Virus record (IMG/VR): IMGVR_UViG_3300042402_005186
Span: 1-57,852 of that record
DNA length: 57,852 bases
Reading direction: 5' to 3' (one strand)
DNA from: a virus
This document shows positions 37,501-45,639 of this stretch, in pieces. A program made the position numbers and the translations under genes. A model generated the notes under the pieces. It worked only from the letters and a program-made list of their open reading frames with translations, had not been told where the DNA came from and did no database searches. Positions within the stretch are counted from its first letter, which is position 1. Every line of letters begins with the position of its first letter.

Positions 37501-37887
37501 ATCACCGCTCAAATATTTAATGACAAGAACCGGATTTGTAGCCGAAGTGTCTACCGCAATAACTTTAGCAACAGCAGACTTAGATCCACCAAAAGAAACA
37601 ATAGTTTTATCTAAAAATTGACTTGGTGCTATATCAATACCATTATACTGAGTTTCTAATACAATATAATTTGCCTTTCTATCGAGAGAAATTTTTCCAC
37701 CGATGATTGGGCTTCCATTTTTAAAAATATGATTCCCGAACTTTTCAATTTGATTGGCTAAAATCGTTTGTAGTTGAGTTAGTTCTCTAGCTTGTACGGA
37801 ATAGCCTGGACGAAATAAAACTCGTAAAAAGTTTTTATTTTCGTCAAAATCGTCGTAATATGGGTCGTAATTGAAAAGAGTTGTCAT
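31528..37887 (-). CDS. Very large baseplate/tail structural protein (gp10-position, DUF4815-like)
   Basis: The 2119-residue product starts MTTLFNYDPYYDDFDENKN, followed by 'LFRPGYSVQARELTQLQTIL', the signature of the DUF4815-type N-terminal region of large structural proteins of marine T4-like phages. The middle is long and beta-rich. Near residue 1590 a Gly/Asp linker GGNAGGDGGGDGGSDPLAQT precedes a conserved segment with SVDLFFKAKDD and VQIRPTVNG. A later part (about 1900-1970) has the GEGYTN/GGSGYTD module found in gp6, gp8 and the gp7-like protein. By position after gp8 it may combine wedge-pin (gp10-like) and fibre-attachment roles; sequence homology to T4 gp10 is not shown. Ribosome binding site GAGGA. 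Confidence 0.75.
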   Translation of the reverse strand: MTTLFNYDPYYDDFDENKNFLRVLFRPGYSVQARELTQLQTILANQIEKFGNHIFKNGSPIIGGKISLDRKANYIVLETQYNGIDIAPSQFLDKTIVSFGGSKSAVAKVIAVDTSATNPVLVIKYLSGDRFAESESLRIRGQDIFATLKSTSATGGSFVASIQEGVYYFKGQFVKVIPQFLVIETYYRIGNSSTINAKPSYKIGVEFEENIVDEIDDVSLLDPAQGAFNYQAPGANRFQVITRLSKRTIDSSDISTFFEVIRLVDDVKTKEIEYPVYSEIEKTLARRTYDESGNYTVDPFVIAIEEGDVANGKFSAILDPGKAYVSGYEFQTIAPTTLSLDRGRSVANAANYDLPTNYESSIVVENVFGALDITTYPSLDIHCVAQDKVNNSSQSEYNETKIGSLNVSMLRYNDSTDRTLGNTYSLTVNVFNANTIPLLGTLPASGSSTTTIALPTTLTPNVVNAYANMYFQITDGLGTVVSPILITSSNSATINLSSALPFIPASNTVQIKTDFKSARSLIANSGSGVTFAGDINSDSIQSSTGYAFITEPQRTSKIFEVPFAAIKAGTISDMNLYGRKAYKDKTSDAGGLITISASGTDTFAFSPGSGTISDSLITENILAFVRTDSVSDSASGIFPGRILALANNNFTVTSVSTQSFTIDLNVSGVKLDLYITTKINAANNSTTGAIRGKQLIPLTSGANLHAKVPYEMGGANTLEDANTVTNTSFSGGMVFEDIGATNFTLISTLVKLRTPGVSVSLQVPDVIEIVRITDSQNLSANVTTAMLSNDSYDVTRNYEFDTGQRKTHYDHATIKLKRGVSPPRGRVFVQYKYLKHSAAPSPQNNGLFTVDSYLKTGSNFTYDQIFYYNNTEDGKIVPLRSAFDFRPTRAIGGTSLSGAVNPEPLENISMDFDYYLGRIDHIVIKPSREFAIVQGKSAVNPIPATVGTDDMILYTLYIPPYTDTVELIRADFKNHRRYTMRDIDRIENRLKQLEYYVTLNALEKDTLSLKILDANGLERSKYGIFVDNFSTKDLQASREEVGYDNRNLVENGELRPASLMRTVKLFSNTSLSSGSTKFNGVGDKKVLTLSYTTTELTRQQFATKEVVVAGALFANFKGVMQLSPEFEGDVDTSSSARVVLNSTQGLNQAFTAINNLIQYQALNNTDWILDRNNPFAQISSQDWFQQRVATSSTERQIVDFNNGIVIDGRRSGVWESATTTTVNNVVAAGTQITGRQFTTSASQVEMGSFITDLAIRPNMKQTGILFNAQKLRPNTTFYHFFDGVNVDDSIWLPNEVTLTTTTGGSTVGLPKFIPGERVFIYNNTTTLNQHIASYRANPGNTGIGFASAGFSESSSNTATIFTQYDMNGLYLYGVESGRSFQVSSVKHRGGYGLVVGNTIVLGDSTSGLYGGSTRDSSSVDDYYNGNTINVLMTSVSDPTTWINEQFTITDYVGSTRTATLSGTPSKAGKFLYSIGQNKTDSLGRLSAYFFLPPRTFLSGQRTLRVTESFNNTYDADAISFAEAVYTSSGINVKKTTLVDTVLTVGVENRILGRTTSDRTISSTTRTDTSSFQVGQIVTAEPTVQDLGGNAGGDGGGDGGSDPLAQTFFVDESVYPNGIFLDSVDLFFKAKDDSNLPVTVQIRPTVNGTPSADFWYPESVSVLYPSDIKTSQLPPSFTNTAATTNFKFYSPVYLKPGLYAVVIITDSPDYSVWVAEKGKITVNNETVSRQPHIGTLYKSQNTMEYVPYINEDLMFRLNRCSFNTSAPAVFVFDNEKPGTNYPNLLTDPNLSYNVDRLRLLTNEITNFTNGVALSKYSIITKLANGFAETDYEDISPDEVYEYGQSQKYAIGNRRRKITNAGDFKVKLTLSTISNHVSPVVSVQNLYLNVWENFVDNAEISSEDFTIIDQGEGYTNANSVIVVSSSGTSANANTQVDANGNILSIYVTSGGSGYTDDFYITYPDTGNDANVSSNASIVINSEFDPSGGPSEARYITKPIVLADGFDSGDLKVYLAANKPQGTEVHVYYKLLSQFDDTAFKDRPYQKMTLINPSAVASKTATEFTEYEYRPSATNSYVTYTSDSGVTYDTFKTFAIKIVLTSSDPAVVPRVKDLRAIALPAE

Positions 37888-37898
37888 TTATTCCTCGT

Positions 37899-39224
37899 TT
37901 AAAAACTCAATACAAAACGAATTCTTTCTGTTTGAGATGCATCTCTTGTTATTGGTAATTTATCAGATATGTATAATATCTTTCCGGAGTAAGGTTTTAG
38001 AGTAGGATTTAAAAATGAATTTACGACTCTAATAGAACCTGACGATAGACCCCAGATTGTTTTATTTTCCTGTAAAGTTCCTTTTACATTATTCAAATAT
38101 AGTAAATTTAAAACACTATCAAATGAAATAACTTCGGCAGAAAAAGTTGATGAAGCATAAGAATCGCCTTGATAAACGATTTCATCAGTATTGTAGTCAC
38201 CGACACCAGGAGAAACTTTCACTCTCGTATATAAAGTATATGCAGTGGATGATGCTAAAGTAGTAGATCCATATATCTGAGGATTCTGTACTAAAAATAT
38301 TTCTCTGAAGTCGTTATTTGTTGGTAAAGAAGAAGATTCACTTTCTGCAAATTCTACTGTAAATAGTATAGTCGAAGCACCTAATTCGTATACTGGATCA
38401 TAACCATGCCCATCAGTCGGGGCAATCAATACTGTAGCAGCAGCACCCGTTCCTACGCCACCGGAAACATCAGAAAACGATAGATTTGCATAAGTGTAAT
38501 TCGTTCCGCGATTCTGTATAATTATATTTTGTACCCTATTATTTGAGACATTGGCTTTTAAAATTGCACCTGTTCCGTCTCCATCGATAGTTATAATATC
38601 TTGGGTTGTTCCATTAGTGTAATTATTACCAGAATTAGTTACTGTAACGATATCAATAGAACCTGGCTCGGCTGCTGCACGAACGAATTTATTATATACG
38701 ACTGGCATCCACTCGGAAGTTAAAAATTTTTGCTTCTGAAGTGTCGATAATGTCATCAGATATTTCCACTTGTAACCATCCGAAGTTTGAACGAAAGGTT
38801 CTTCTAATGAAGTTGTGGAAAGCGTAAGTTCTGGCTGATCTGTCGAAGCAACACCACCATTATTAAATAAACATTTAAAAACCTGATCTTTACTATTCAA
38901 AACATAAAAATTTGTATTTGATTGATAATTATTATAAACAGTATTGGATGTCCAATTAATTCTGGGAACAACTAAAGAAGCGTTTTCTATTGAGAGTTGT
39001 TTTGCATAAATTGATCTTTTGTAATAATCATTTAATGCAGTAATAGATTCTGTTGGAACTGGAGCAACTTCTGTTCCGGTATTCCACGGAAGTTGTTTTC
39101 CTATTACCGCATAAACATATGACTTTCTATCAGTCGGAAGATAGGAATTTGCACCAACTTCAAGTAAATTATATACTTGTTTGGCTAAGGTTATTTTGAA
39201 ATTTTTTGTTATGAGAGATGGCAT
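37899..39224 (-). CDS. gp8: Baseplate wedge protein gp8
   Basis: The 441-residue product starts MPSLITKNFKITLAKQVYNL, then 'YVYAVIGKQLPW' and 'PRINWTSNTVYNNYQS'; the YKWKYLMTLS segment near residue 150 is typical of gp8-family wedge proteins. T4 gp8 has 334 residues. The excess is explained by two inserted beta modules: GNNYTNG...GTNYTYA near residues 195-265 and DEIVYQGDSYASSTF...TIWG near 340-400. Gp8 dimers form part of each wedge of the T4 baseplate. Confidence 0.85.
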   Translation of the reverse strand: MPSLITKNFKITLAKQVYNLLEVGANSYLPTDRKSYVYAVIGKQLPWNTGTEVAPVPTESITALNDYYKRSIYAKQLSIENASLVVPRINWTSNTVYNNYQSNTNFYVLNSKDQVFKCLFNNGGVASTDQPELTLSTTSLEEPFVQTSDGYKWKYLMTLSTLQKQKFLTSEWMPVVYNKFVRAAAEPGSIDIVTVTNSGNNYTNGTTQDIITIDGDGTGAILKANVSNNRVQNIIIQNRGTNYTYANLSFSDVSGGVGTGAAATVLIAPTDGHGYDPVYELGASTILFTVEFAESESSSLPTNNDFREIFLVQNPQIYGSTTLASSTAYTLYTRVKVSPGVGDYNTDEIVYQGDSYASSTFSAEVISFDSVLNLLYLNNVKGTLQENKTIWGLSSGSIRVVNSFLNPTLKPYSGKILYISDKLPITRDASQTERIRFVLSF

Positions 39225-39229
39225 ATTTT

Positions 39230-39237
39230 TATTTATC
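39230..39237 (-). promoter_or_regulatory. Possible late promoter before gp8
   Basis: Minus strand GATAAATA only 5 nt ahead of the gp8 ATG, overlapping the stop of the gp7-like gene. If used, the transcript would begin at or next to the start codon. Confidence 0.3.
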
Positions 39238-42200
39238 TAACTTTTTGAACGGTTGCACTCAAATTGTACCCATTAGACCTAAAGTTTGTAGTCGTTATGA
39301 TCGTATTCGCATTAATAGAATTTGCTATTGCAATCTCAGAATAAACGAGATTTGCAGTTACCGTAGTTGAAGTGACATTGATTGTGGTGTTCAGTATTGC
39401 AAAATTAGAGTTTGTTACCGATTGAATTTGTACTGTATTACCGGTCGACAAGTAAATTACATCACCTTCTTGTAAATCATTAATAAAGTTGACATTGTTT
39501 GCTATTCCAGTAAGAACATTTGAACCGGAAGTAACGTTTACCGTATTCTGTAGCGTTCGATGAACATTCGATAGAAGAATCGTATCTCCAACATTTACTT
39601 GTGCTAACAGATTTGCAGTTACATTAGTCGAAACTATCGTATTCGAATTGACTGCTATATTAAATGTATCCAGTAAACTTGTTATTGTTATGAAATTCGA
39701 AACATTTGTAGTATCTAAAACTTCAGAATGATCTACATTTCTAACAACGAAAGTTTTTGTTCCTATCGGGTGAACGAGATCGCCAAGAGGTTTCTTAAAG
39801 TCTGCATAATCAGTCTTTGTTTTTAGAACATAGGAGAAATTGTGATATTTTTCTCCGTCTTGCAGTTTTTTATCTGAACTTACTTGTCCGTCGGTATTCA
39901 AGTATATGCCTGGATAACGAATCAACCCGTTTTCGAATTTGGCGGTCGCTTTCGCATTTCCATCACCATAAGGGCTAAACGATGAAGCTAAAGCACTGAC
40001 TGCATTCAATTCTGTTTCACTATCATACAGAATTCTAGCCTGAAGGTTTATGGATCCAAGATAATCAAAAACTCTGAGCAATCCAGTCGTCGGATTATAA
40101 GAATCCACTGTTGCTTTAAATGTAAAGTTTGTATTTGATGCACCCTGATAAATTGATGAATTAGATACAAAAAGAGAACCCTCAGTAATATTATATGTAA
40201 CAATATCTGCATTTCTTAGAGAAACATTTGGTGCAGATACGTAGTCGTAACCATAACTTATGACTCGTATTGAAGATACTGCTCCAACTCGGGAAGTCGT
40301 AAGTGCATAAGATTCTCCGTCTCCTGTGATTTCCGAAACCGTTAAGTTAGCCCCAGTACCAGATGCAGACTGTACCGTAATAACAGGTAATGAATCTCTC
40401 GTATAACCTTCTCCGCCAATTACATAAGCATTAGATGAGTGATTGTTGATTGTGACCGAAACGATTGCTCCGCTTCCGTTAACATTCACATAACCGTTAG
40501 CTCCGTAACCACTACCTCCAGTAAATACTAAAATATCACCATCCGAATAATTCGAACCTCCAGTGTTTATCTTGATTGTTCCGATAGAACCAAGTTTATA
40601 TAAATCTCTTCGATTTATTTTGAAAACTCTAGCTACAACATCATTTGCGAAAGATTGACTGAAATACAAAGTGTTCGTATCTACAAATGACAATTCACGA
40701 ACTTCTTCACCAATCTGTGCACCAGATAATGATGAGAGATATACGATTCGAACATAATCACCGGCTTCAATTAATGACGGTAAATTGCCGGTTGAAGTCG
40801 CATTATTTGCTATGATTGAAGTGCCTTTTACAACGTTTACATTATTCAAAATTAAATCGTCATCAGATTCTTCATTATAAAAACTAAACGTTTCAACGAT
40901 AGGTTTACTTCTATATCCACCGCCCGAACCATCTAATGTGATAAAGGAAATAGGATGAACATTAATTGTTGCAAAAGAAGATATAGAATTTATTGTGCTA
41001 GATCTAATATTGGCTATCGTACCACCAGCTTTCATGATGGTGATATTATTTCCGGTTGCGGCAAAATTGCTTGTTACATTTAAAACAGTATCGCTCGTTA
41101 TAATAGTAACTTCGGCAAGATTGCTTCCGATATAAATTGCATCCCCCACTGACAAATTTGAAGTGAAATATGTTCCGCTACCACGCACAACATTTTCGGA
41201 AATACTAACATTCGCGGTTCCAGGTAAAGTAATATTAGACCCAGTAGATATTTCAGATACAAGAGTGCTCGATAAATTCATTACTCTGTAAATATCATCA
41301 TCTATCAAACTTATATTTGCTTTAGCTTCTTGTCCAAAAGAAACGCTTTCGAAACCACCCCGAAAATCTAATATAGAAGATTTGGGATAATCTAGAATAC
41401 TTCTAAATCCAAAACCTCCTTTTTCAACAACTATGTCTGTTATAGATCCTTTTGTCGTTTGCCCAACATAAGCAACGGCACCGATAGGATTTGGTGAGTC
41501 AGGATTTAATCCACCGACAATACTTAAAGGATCGCCATCATAGTTGTTTTCTGGTTCATAGCCTCGATAAAAGAGACCCCGATTATTTGGGTCGACTTTT
41601 ATTTCTGAAAGTGAACCGATCAATCGTCCTGATACTGTTACAGGTAATCCTGTAATCGAATCAATATAGGTTGCGGTTAAAGTTTCACCTGTTGCGAAAA
41701 GTCGTTCTACATTCGAGATATAAACTTCAATGTATGAAACACCTAATTGTCTATCAATTGAACGAATTACTTTTTCTACAATAGCAGTTGCTTTAGAGGT
41801 TTCGCCTTGAAGAAGACATTTCTCGATATTGAAGATGTTGTTATCATTCGTATCAATTCGAAGTGCTAAAGGAAGAACCCATTTACCATCAGAAGCAATT
41901 AATATTTCTTCTTTTGGATAATAAATTTCGATATCATCATTATAAAGTGCTTTAAAAAGAAACTTGACGGATTCTTGCGTTCCACTAGATTTATAAAAAC
42001 TTGTTATAAGTTTTAAAAATAATCGTTTATCTGCTACTACATTTTTAGGAAAATATGGTAACAAATCATTTCTTAACTTATCGATATAAAAAGAATCTGC
42101 TTCGTCAATATCATTCGCATCACGAAGAGCATCTATTTCGTAATGAGGATTATTGTTTAATTCAAGCCATTGATAATATTTTTCCAAAAAAGTGACAAAT

Positions 42201-42271
42201 AAAGGGTAGTCACTTCTAACAAACTCTGGAAGTTGTTTATTAACTGACGATGATAATTTAAAAGTATCCAT
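39233..42271 (-). CDS. Baseplate wedge protein, gp7-like by position and size
   Basis: The 1012-residue product compares with 1032 for T4 gp7 and lies between gp6 and gp8, as gp7 does. It begins MDTFKLSSSVNKQLPEFVRS and continues YPLFVTFLEKYYQWLE and 'LITSFYKSSGTQESVKFLFK', a conserved opening of marine T4-like baseplate proteins. The rest includes several small beta modules: GSGTYFTSNLSVG...SDTVLNV near 350-410, a GGSNY/GEGYT/YGYDY series near 565-690, and IYQGASNTNF near 710. Direct homology to gp7 is not proven here; a wedge role is inferred. It overlaps gp6 by one base. Confidence 0.72.
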   Translation of the reverse strand: MDTFKLSSSVNKQLPEFVRSDYPLFVTFLEKYYQWLELNNNPHYEIDALRDANDIDEADSFYIDKLRNDLLPYFPKNVVADKRLFLKLITSFYKSSGTQESVKFLFKALYNDDIEIYYPKEEILIASDGKWVLPLALRIDTNDNNIFNIEKCLLQGETSKATAIVEKVIRSIDRQLGVSYIEVYISNVERLFATGETLTATYIDSITGLPVTVSGRLIGSLSEIKVDPNNRGLFYRGYEPENNYDGDPLSIVGGLNPDSPNPIGAVAYVGQTTKGSITDIVVEKGGFGFRSILDYPKSSILDFRGGFESVSFGQEAKANISLIDDDIYRVMNLSSTLVSEISTGSNITLPGTANVSISENVVRGSGTYFTSNLSVGDAIYIGSNLAEVTIITSDTVLNVTSNFAATGNNITIMKAGGTIANIRSSTINSISSFATINVHPISFITLDGSGGGYRSKPIVETFSFYNEESDDDLILNNVNVVKGTSIIANNATSTGNLPSLIEAGDYVRIVYLSSLSGAQIGEEVRELSFVDTNTLYFSQSFANDVVARVFKINRRDLYKLGSIGTIKINTGGSNYSDGDILVFTGGSGYGANGYVNVNGSGAIVSVTINNHSSNAYVIGGEGYTRDSLPVITVQSASGTGANLTVSEITGDGESYALTTSRVGAVSSIRVISYGYDYVSAPNVSLRNADIVTYNITEGSLFVSNSSIYQGASNTNFTFKATVDSYNPTTGLLRVFDYLGSINLQARILYDSETELNAVSALASSFSPYGDGNAKATAKFENGLIRYPGIYLNTDGQVSSDKKLQDGEKYHNFSYVLKTKTDYADFKKPLGDLVHPIGTKTFVVRNVDHSEVLDTTNVSNFITITSLLDTFNIAVNSNTIVSTNVTANLLAQVNVGDTILLSNVHRTLQNTVNVTSGSNVLTGIANNVNFINDLQEGDVIYLSTGNTVQIQSVTNSNFAILNTTINVTSTTVTANLVYSEIAIANSINANTIITTTNFRSNGYNLSATVQKVR

Positions 42272-44343
42272 TAAACTGTAACTGTCTTAACTGTTATGCT
42301 TGAAGAATCGTCTGCATCTAAAACTAACATATGATTCAATTTAGATTGAATGATATTTATTTTAGGTTTTATGTGAACCATAATATCACCGAAAGAATTG
42401 TTTACGGCAGTAGGATAAAAATCATTTATGTATATTTTACCTAGAACATAATCGATTGTTCCTGTGATACCGTTGTTTCGATTTCGATTAATTACCACTT
42501 TCGTGCTTTGACTGCTGATTGCATCTGTTTTGAAATATGAAATTCTTATTTGGCCATATCTTCCTTCTAATACTGCGGTTGCTGCGCCAAGATATCCGCC
42601 ACCACCTACAACTTGAATTGCTGCGGTAGTATAACCAACCCCAGGATTTGTTACTTCTATTTTAGAAAGTTTACCGTTAACTATTGTTGCTACCGCTGTT
42701 GCGCCTTCTCCATCACCGATAATGTTTATGGTTGGAGTAGAAGTATATCCATAGCCAGGATTTGTTACCGTCACAGCCTCAAGTCCAGTGAATGAAGAAG
42801 GTATTTCTTCAAAGAAACACTGCCTCGAAACTCCTTCTTCATCAACGACAGTGAAATCTGGTGATGAATAAAAGTTATCGTTCGTTGTTCCTCGCGCTAG
42901 TTCGAATCCATAATCTAAAACATAACTATCAGATTGACCGAGAACTGGTCTAAACTTCTTCGCAACAAATAATTCGACCTCATTTGAAACTATCGAATTA
43001 CTATATGAATCGATTGAGGTTTCAAGACCTGAGTATTTAAAATATGAATTGAATTTATTTAAATTAGTGTTGCAATAATTTAATATAACTGTGCGTATAG
43101 AATTCTTAAAATCTTCATTCGATTGAGTAGTTTTAGTCGCATCATAAAAAACAGTAGAAGTCACTTTAAGATAATTATAGTCTATGTCAATTATCTCAGG
43201 TGTAACCGTCAAAATACTAATCGGCTTCAGTACGGTTTCTCTTACAAAATCTTTTTCTGTTTGAGTAATTTCAAAACCCTGTTTAGGTTTAGCAGAAACA
43301 AAAACTTTTCCATATACTGGAGGGTCATTTTCTTCTCCACCCCAAACATTTACTGCTTCGAAGGTTGGATATTTTTGTTGAATTAAACGAATATAATCAT
43401 TCTTTGTCACCGCTCTATTTTGTGATAACAATGAGAGTGGAGCAGCAAATTTAATTTGTTCAACGGTTTCTCTTATTGTTCCGCCAGATGCCGCTTTAAT
43501 CGGATTTACTGCAATCGAGGTAAATCCACCAATACTTGCTGTTGAAATGAAATTATTTGCTTGATTAGCTATATCAGAATTCGTAACAAGATATTCTAAA
43601 TTTACTACGCCTCCATCGGGTATTTTTTTACCAATAACATCATCCCCGAAATAAACTTCATAACGACCGTTTCTTCCTTCTTGTAAAAAATAAACTTTCG
43701 AATTCGCAGTGATATTTAAAATGTCTTCCGCTCTATCATAAACCTCAGTTTGAGTATTTGCAGTAGACTGTCTAACACTTACTCTTAAAGTAGAAGTATC
43801 CACTTTATCGGACGGAACGACGAATAACTGTTTTGGATTTGATGTATAACTATTTACATAACTGTAAGACGAAAACTGACCTTCATATATTTTTACATTA
43901 TTGAACGTATAAGTCGTTCCAACTTTTGTTGCAGAATATGCATCAAGAGTTACGAAACGATAAGATACTCCGTCTATTTGTGAAGAAAGAAAAACATACC
44001 CTCTCGGTAAAGATAATGTGCCTGGAGAACTATTTCCCGTCTCAACAACAACTCGAATGATTGCGGTTGGCGCGGTCGAAGACCTTGGAACATATCCCAA
44101 CTTTTTAGCATGCGAAACTACAGAATTTCTAAGAACCGAACTATCTAAAAATGATTCGTTTGCTACCATATTTAAATAGTATGCATTATAGTGCGTATTA
44201 TATGCTAAAACATCGAGTAGAATATTTAAACCCGACCCCTCAAAATCATAATCTTGAAACTCACTTTGTTGTCTAAGAAAGTTTCTCAGATTTGTTTTAA
44301 TTGTATCGAAATCTAAATCTGTTACTGTTAAACGGTCAGCCAT
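42271..44343 (-). CDS. gp6: Baseplate wedge protein gp6
   Basis: The 690-residue product (T4: 660) opens MADRLTVTDLDFDTIKTNLR, followed by 'FLRQQSEFQDYDFEGSGLNI' and 'AYNTHYNAYYLNMVANESFL', a very characteristic gp6/baseplate J-type N-terminus. 'VTKNDYIRLIQQKYPTFEAV' and 'GKVFVSAKPKQG' in the middle also fit. Gp6 dimers form the continuous inner ring of the baseplate. Near residues 520-595 is a pair of GYGYTSTP/GVGYTTA modules shared with gp8 and the gp7-like protein. It begins one base after the gp25 stop. Confidence 0.94.
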   Translation of the reverse strand: MADRLTVTDLDFDTIKTNLRNFLRQQSEFQDYDFEGSGLNILLDVLAYNTHYNAYYLNMVANESFLDSSVLRNSVVSHAKKLGYVPRSSTAPTAIIRVVVETGNSSPGTLSLPRGYVFLSSQIDGVSYRFVTLDAYSATKVGTTYTFNNVKIYEGQFSSYSYVNSYTSNPKQLFVVPSDKVDTSTLRVSVRQSTANTQTEVYDRAEDILNITANSKVYFLQEGRNGRYEVYFGDDVIGKKIPDGGVVNLEYLVTNSDIANQANNFISTASIGGFTSIAVNPIKAASGGTIRETVEQIKFAAPLSLLSQNRAVTKNDYIRLIQQKYPTFEAVNVWGGEENDPPVYGKVFVSAKPKQGFEITQTEKDFVRETVLKPISILTVTPEIIDIDYNYLKVTSTVFYDATKTTQSNEDFKNSIRTVILNYCNTNLNKFNSYFKYSGLETSIDSYSNSIVSNEVELFVAKKFRPVLGQSDSYVLDYGFELARGTTNDNFYSSPDFTVVDEEGVSRQCFFEEIPSSFTGLEAVTVTNPGYGYTSTPTINIIGDGEGATAVATIVNGKLSKIEVTNPGVGYTTAAIQVVGGGGYLGAATAVLEGRYGQIRISYFKTDAISSQSTKVVINRNRNNGITGTIDYVLGKIYINDFYPTAVNNSFGDIMVHIKPKINIIQSKLNHMLVLDADDSSSITVKTVTV
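42354..42361 (-). promoter_or_regulatory. Possible late promoter inside gp6, ahead of the gp7-like gene
   Basis: Minus strand AATAAATA about 83 nt upstream of the gp7-like start, inside the gp6 coding end. Chance occurrence in AT-rich sequence cannot be excluded. Confidence 0.25.
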
Positions 44344-44344
44344 G

Positions 44345-44749
44345 TTATCTGTCTCGTTCTAAAAAGAATTGTATTGTTACAGGATCGGACATATTCATAA
44401 TCAAAAAAGTCATACCAACAGAATAAGCATTTTCATCATAGTTCGGAGAAACGGACACTTCTTTAACAGAAACCCTAGGTTCAAAATTTTCTAAAACCTG
44501 ACGAATTTCTCTTTCGAGCAACGATGAGCTTATTCCATCCATTGGCTCAAATAGCATACGTTTTACATTTGAACCAATTTCTGGTCTAAACGGTCTTTCG
44601 TAATGATCTGTAAGAATTAAATTTTTTACAGAATTGATAACTGCCATCTCATCCACGTGCTTATTTACATCCTTTTTTACGGGATGTTTCGTGAATGACA
44701 AGTCCAAATCTTTATATGTTCTTGTTGTTTTTGCGACTATTGTTGCCAT
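44345..44749 (-). CDS. gp25: Baseplate wedge protein gp25
   Basis: The 134-residue product equals T4 gp25 (132) in length and has the gp25/lysozyme-like fold pattern: YKDLDLSFTKHPVKKDVNK, then 'AVINSVKNLILTDHYERPFR' with the conserved ERPFRPEIGS, and 'LLEREIRQVLENFEPRV'. Gp25 triggers sheath polymerisation at the wedge core. It sits directly before gp6, as in T4 (53-5-6 neighbourhood). Confidence 0.95.
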   Translation of the reverse strand: MATIVAKTTRTYKDLDLSFTKHPVKKDVNKHVDEMAVINSVKNLILTDHYERPFRPEIGSNVKRMLFEPMDGISSSLLEREIRQVLENFEPRVSVKEVSVSPNYDENAYSVGMTFLIMNMSDPVTIQFFLERDR

Positions 44750-44753
44750 TGTT

Positions 44754-44761
44754 TATTTATT
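44754..44761 (-). promoter_or_regulatory. Possible late promoter before gp25
   Basis: Minus strand AATAAATA just after the upstream gene's stop and only 4 nt from the gp25 ATG. The spacing would make the message leaderless, as suggested also for gp8 and for the gene at 51262. Confidence 0.3.
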
Positions 44762-45638
44762 ATGTGTTTGCCGAGATTTTATCGATATATTCTTGAGTAC
44801 CAACTAAATTCTTGATTAAATATTCTTGAGTTTGCCCAACATCTTCCAATCTAGTTACTTTATCGTAATCCTGTAATAATTCTAATCCTTCTCTATAATA
44901 AAACCAATCCGATTCTCTTCTACCCGCAATTAAAGTATTAGCAACATTTAGTGATTCAAGAATTGAATTAGCGACTGCTTGAGAAATATTTGATATGTTT
45001 CCGGTCGCTGGAGCGGGAGGATCCCCAACATAAATTGTTCCGGATCTTATAGTATTATTTGCAGTAGCAATATACGTAAAAATCGTATTGTTATTTGCTC
45101 GTATATCACTTTCAATAAACAAGCTTGTCATACTTCCTAAGGCTGGAGAAGCATCTAAAATACCATCTGTGGCATTTAAAAGCATCACCAAATCTTTTCC
45201 GAGAGCAATTGATTTATCATAATCTGGAAATTCTACGCTCGAATAAGTATCTTCGGTAACGGTGGCATCAGCCGATTGAATGCCAGAAATATTATCCGTA
45301 TGAGATTTGAATGCATCAATTTGAATAATTAAATTAGCAGCAACAGATATTATATTTGCACTTTGGACCATATTGTCATACTGGTCTATTCTAAGAAAAA
45401 CATTTTTTAAATTATAAACATTGGCTCGTAATTGATTCGATACGTTCAATACAGGATTTTTATAATAATTTCCAGATGTTGCTACATTAGAATTTGCTAA
45501 ATCAGATATTTGCCAATCTGTAAGAACTATAGGTTTTGTGTTTAAAAAATCTTTCGTATCTTGGCTTAAAACTATAGCATCGCCAAATTTAGTTTTGTCG
45601 AAATTAAAATTTAATCTAGAAGTGAATATGTTTGCCAT
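44760..45638 (-). CDS. Unknown baseplate-region structural protein
   Basis: This 292-residue protein starts MANIFTSRLNFNFDKTKFGD and is mainly helical with Asn- and Ile-rich stretches. It has no motif I recognise. The C-terminus 'EYLIKNLVGTQEYIDKISA' is helical. It lies between the spike gene and gp25 in the baseplate block and starts one base after the spike gene stop. A baseplate or fibre-attachment role is likely from position only. Confidence 0.6.
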   Translation of the reverse strand: MANIFTSRLNFNFDKTKFGDAIVLSQDTKDFLNTKPIVLTDWQISDLANSNVATSGNYYKNPVLNVSNQLRANVYNLKNVFLRIDQYDNMVQSANIISVAANLIIQIDAFKSHTDNISGIQSADATVTEDTYSSVEFPDYDKSIALGKDLVMLLNATDGILDASPALGSMTSLFIESDIRANNNTIFTYIATANNTIRSGTIYVGDPPAPATGNISNISQAVANSILESLNVANTLIAGRRESDWFYYREGLELLQDYDKVTRLEDVGQTQEYLIKNLVGTQEYIDKISANT

Positions 45639-45639
45639 T

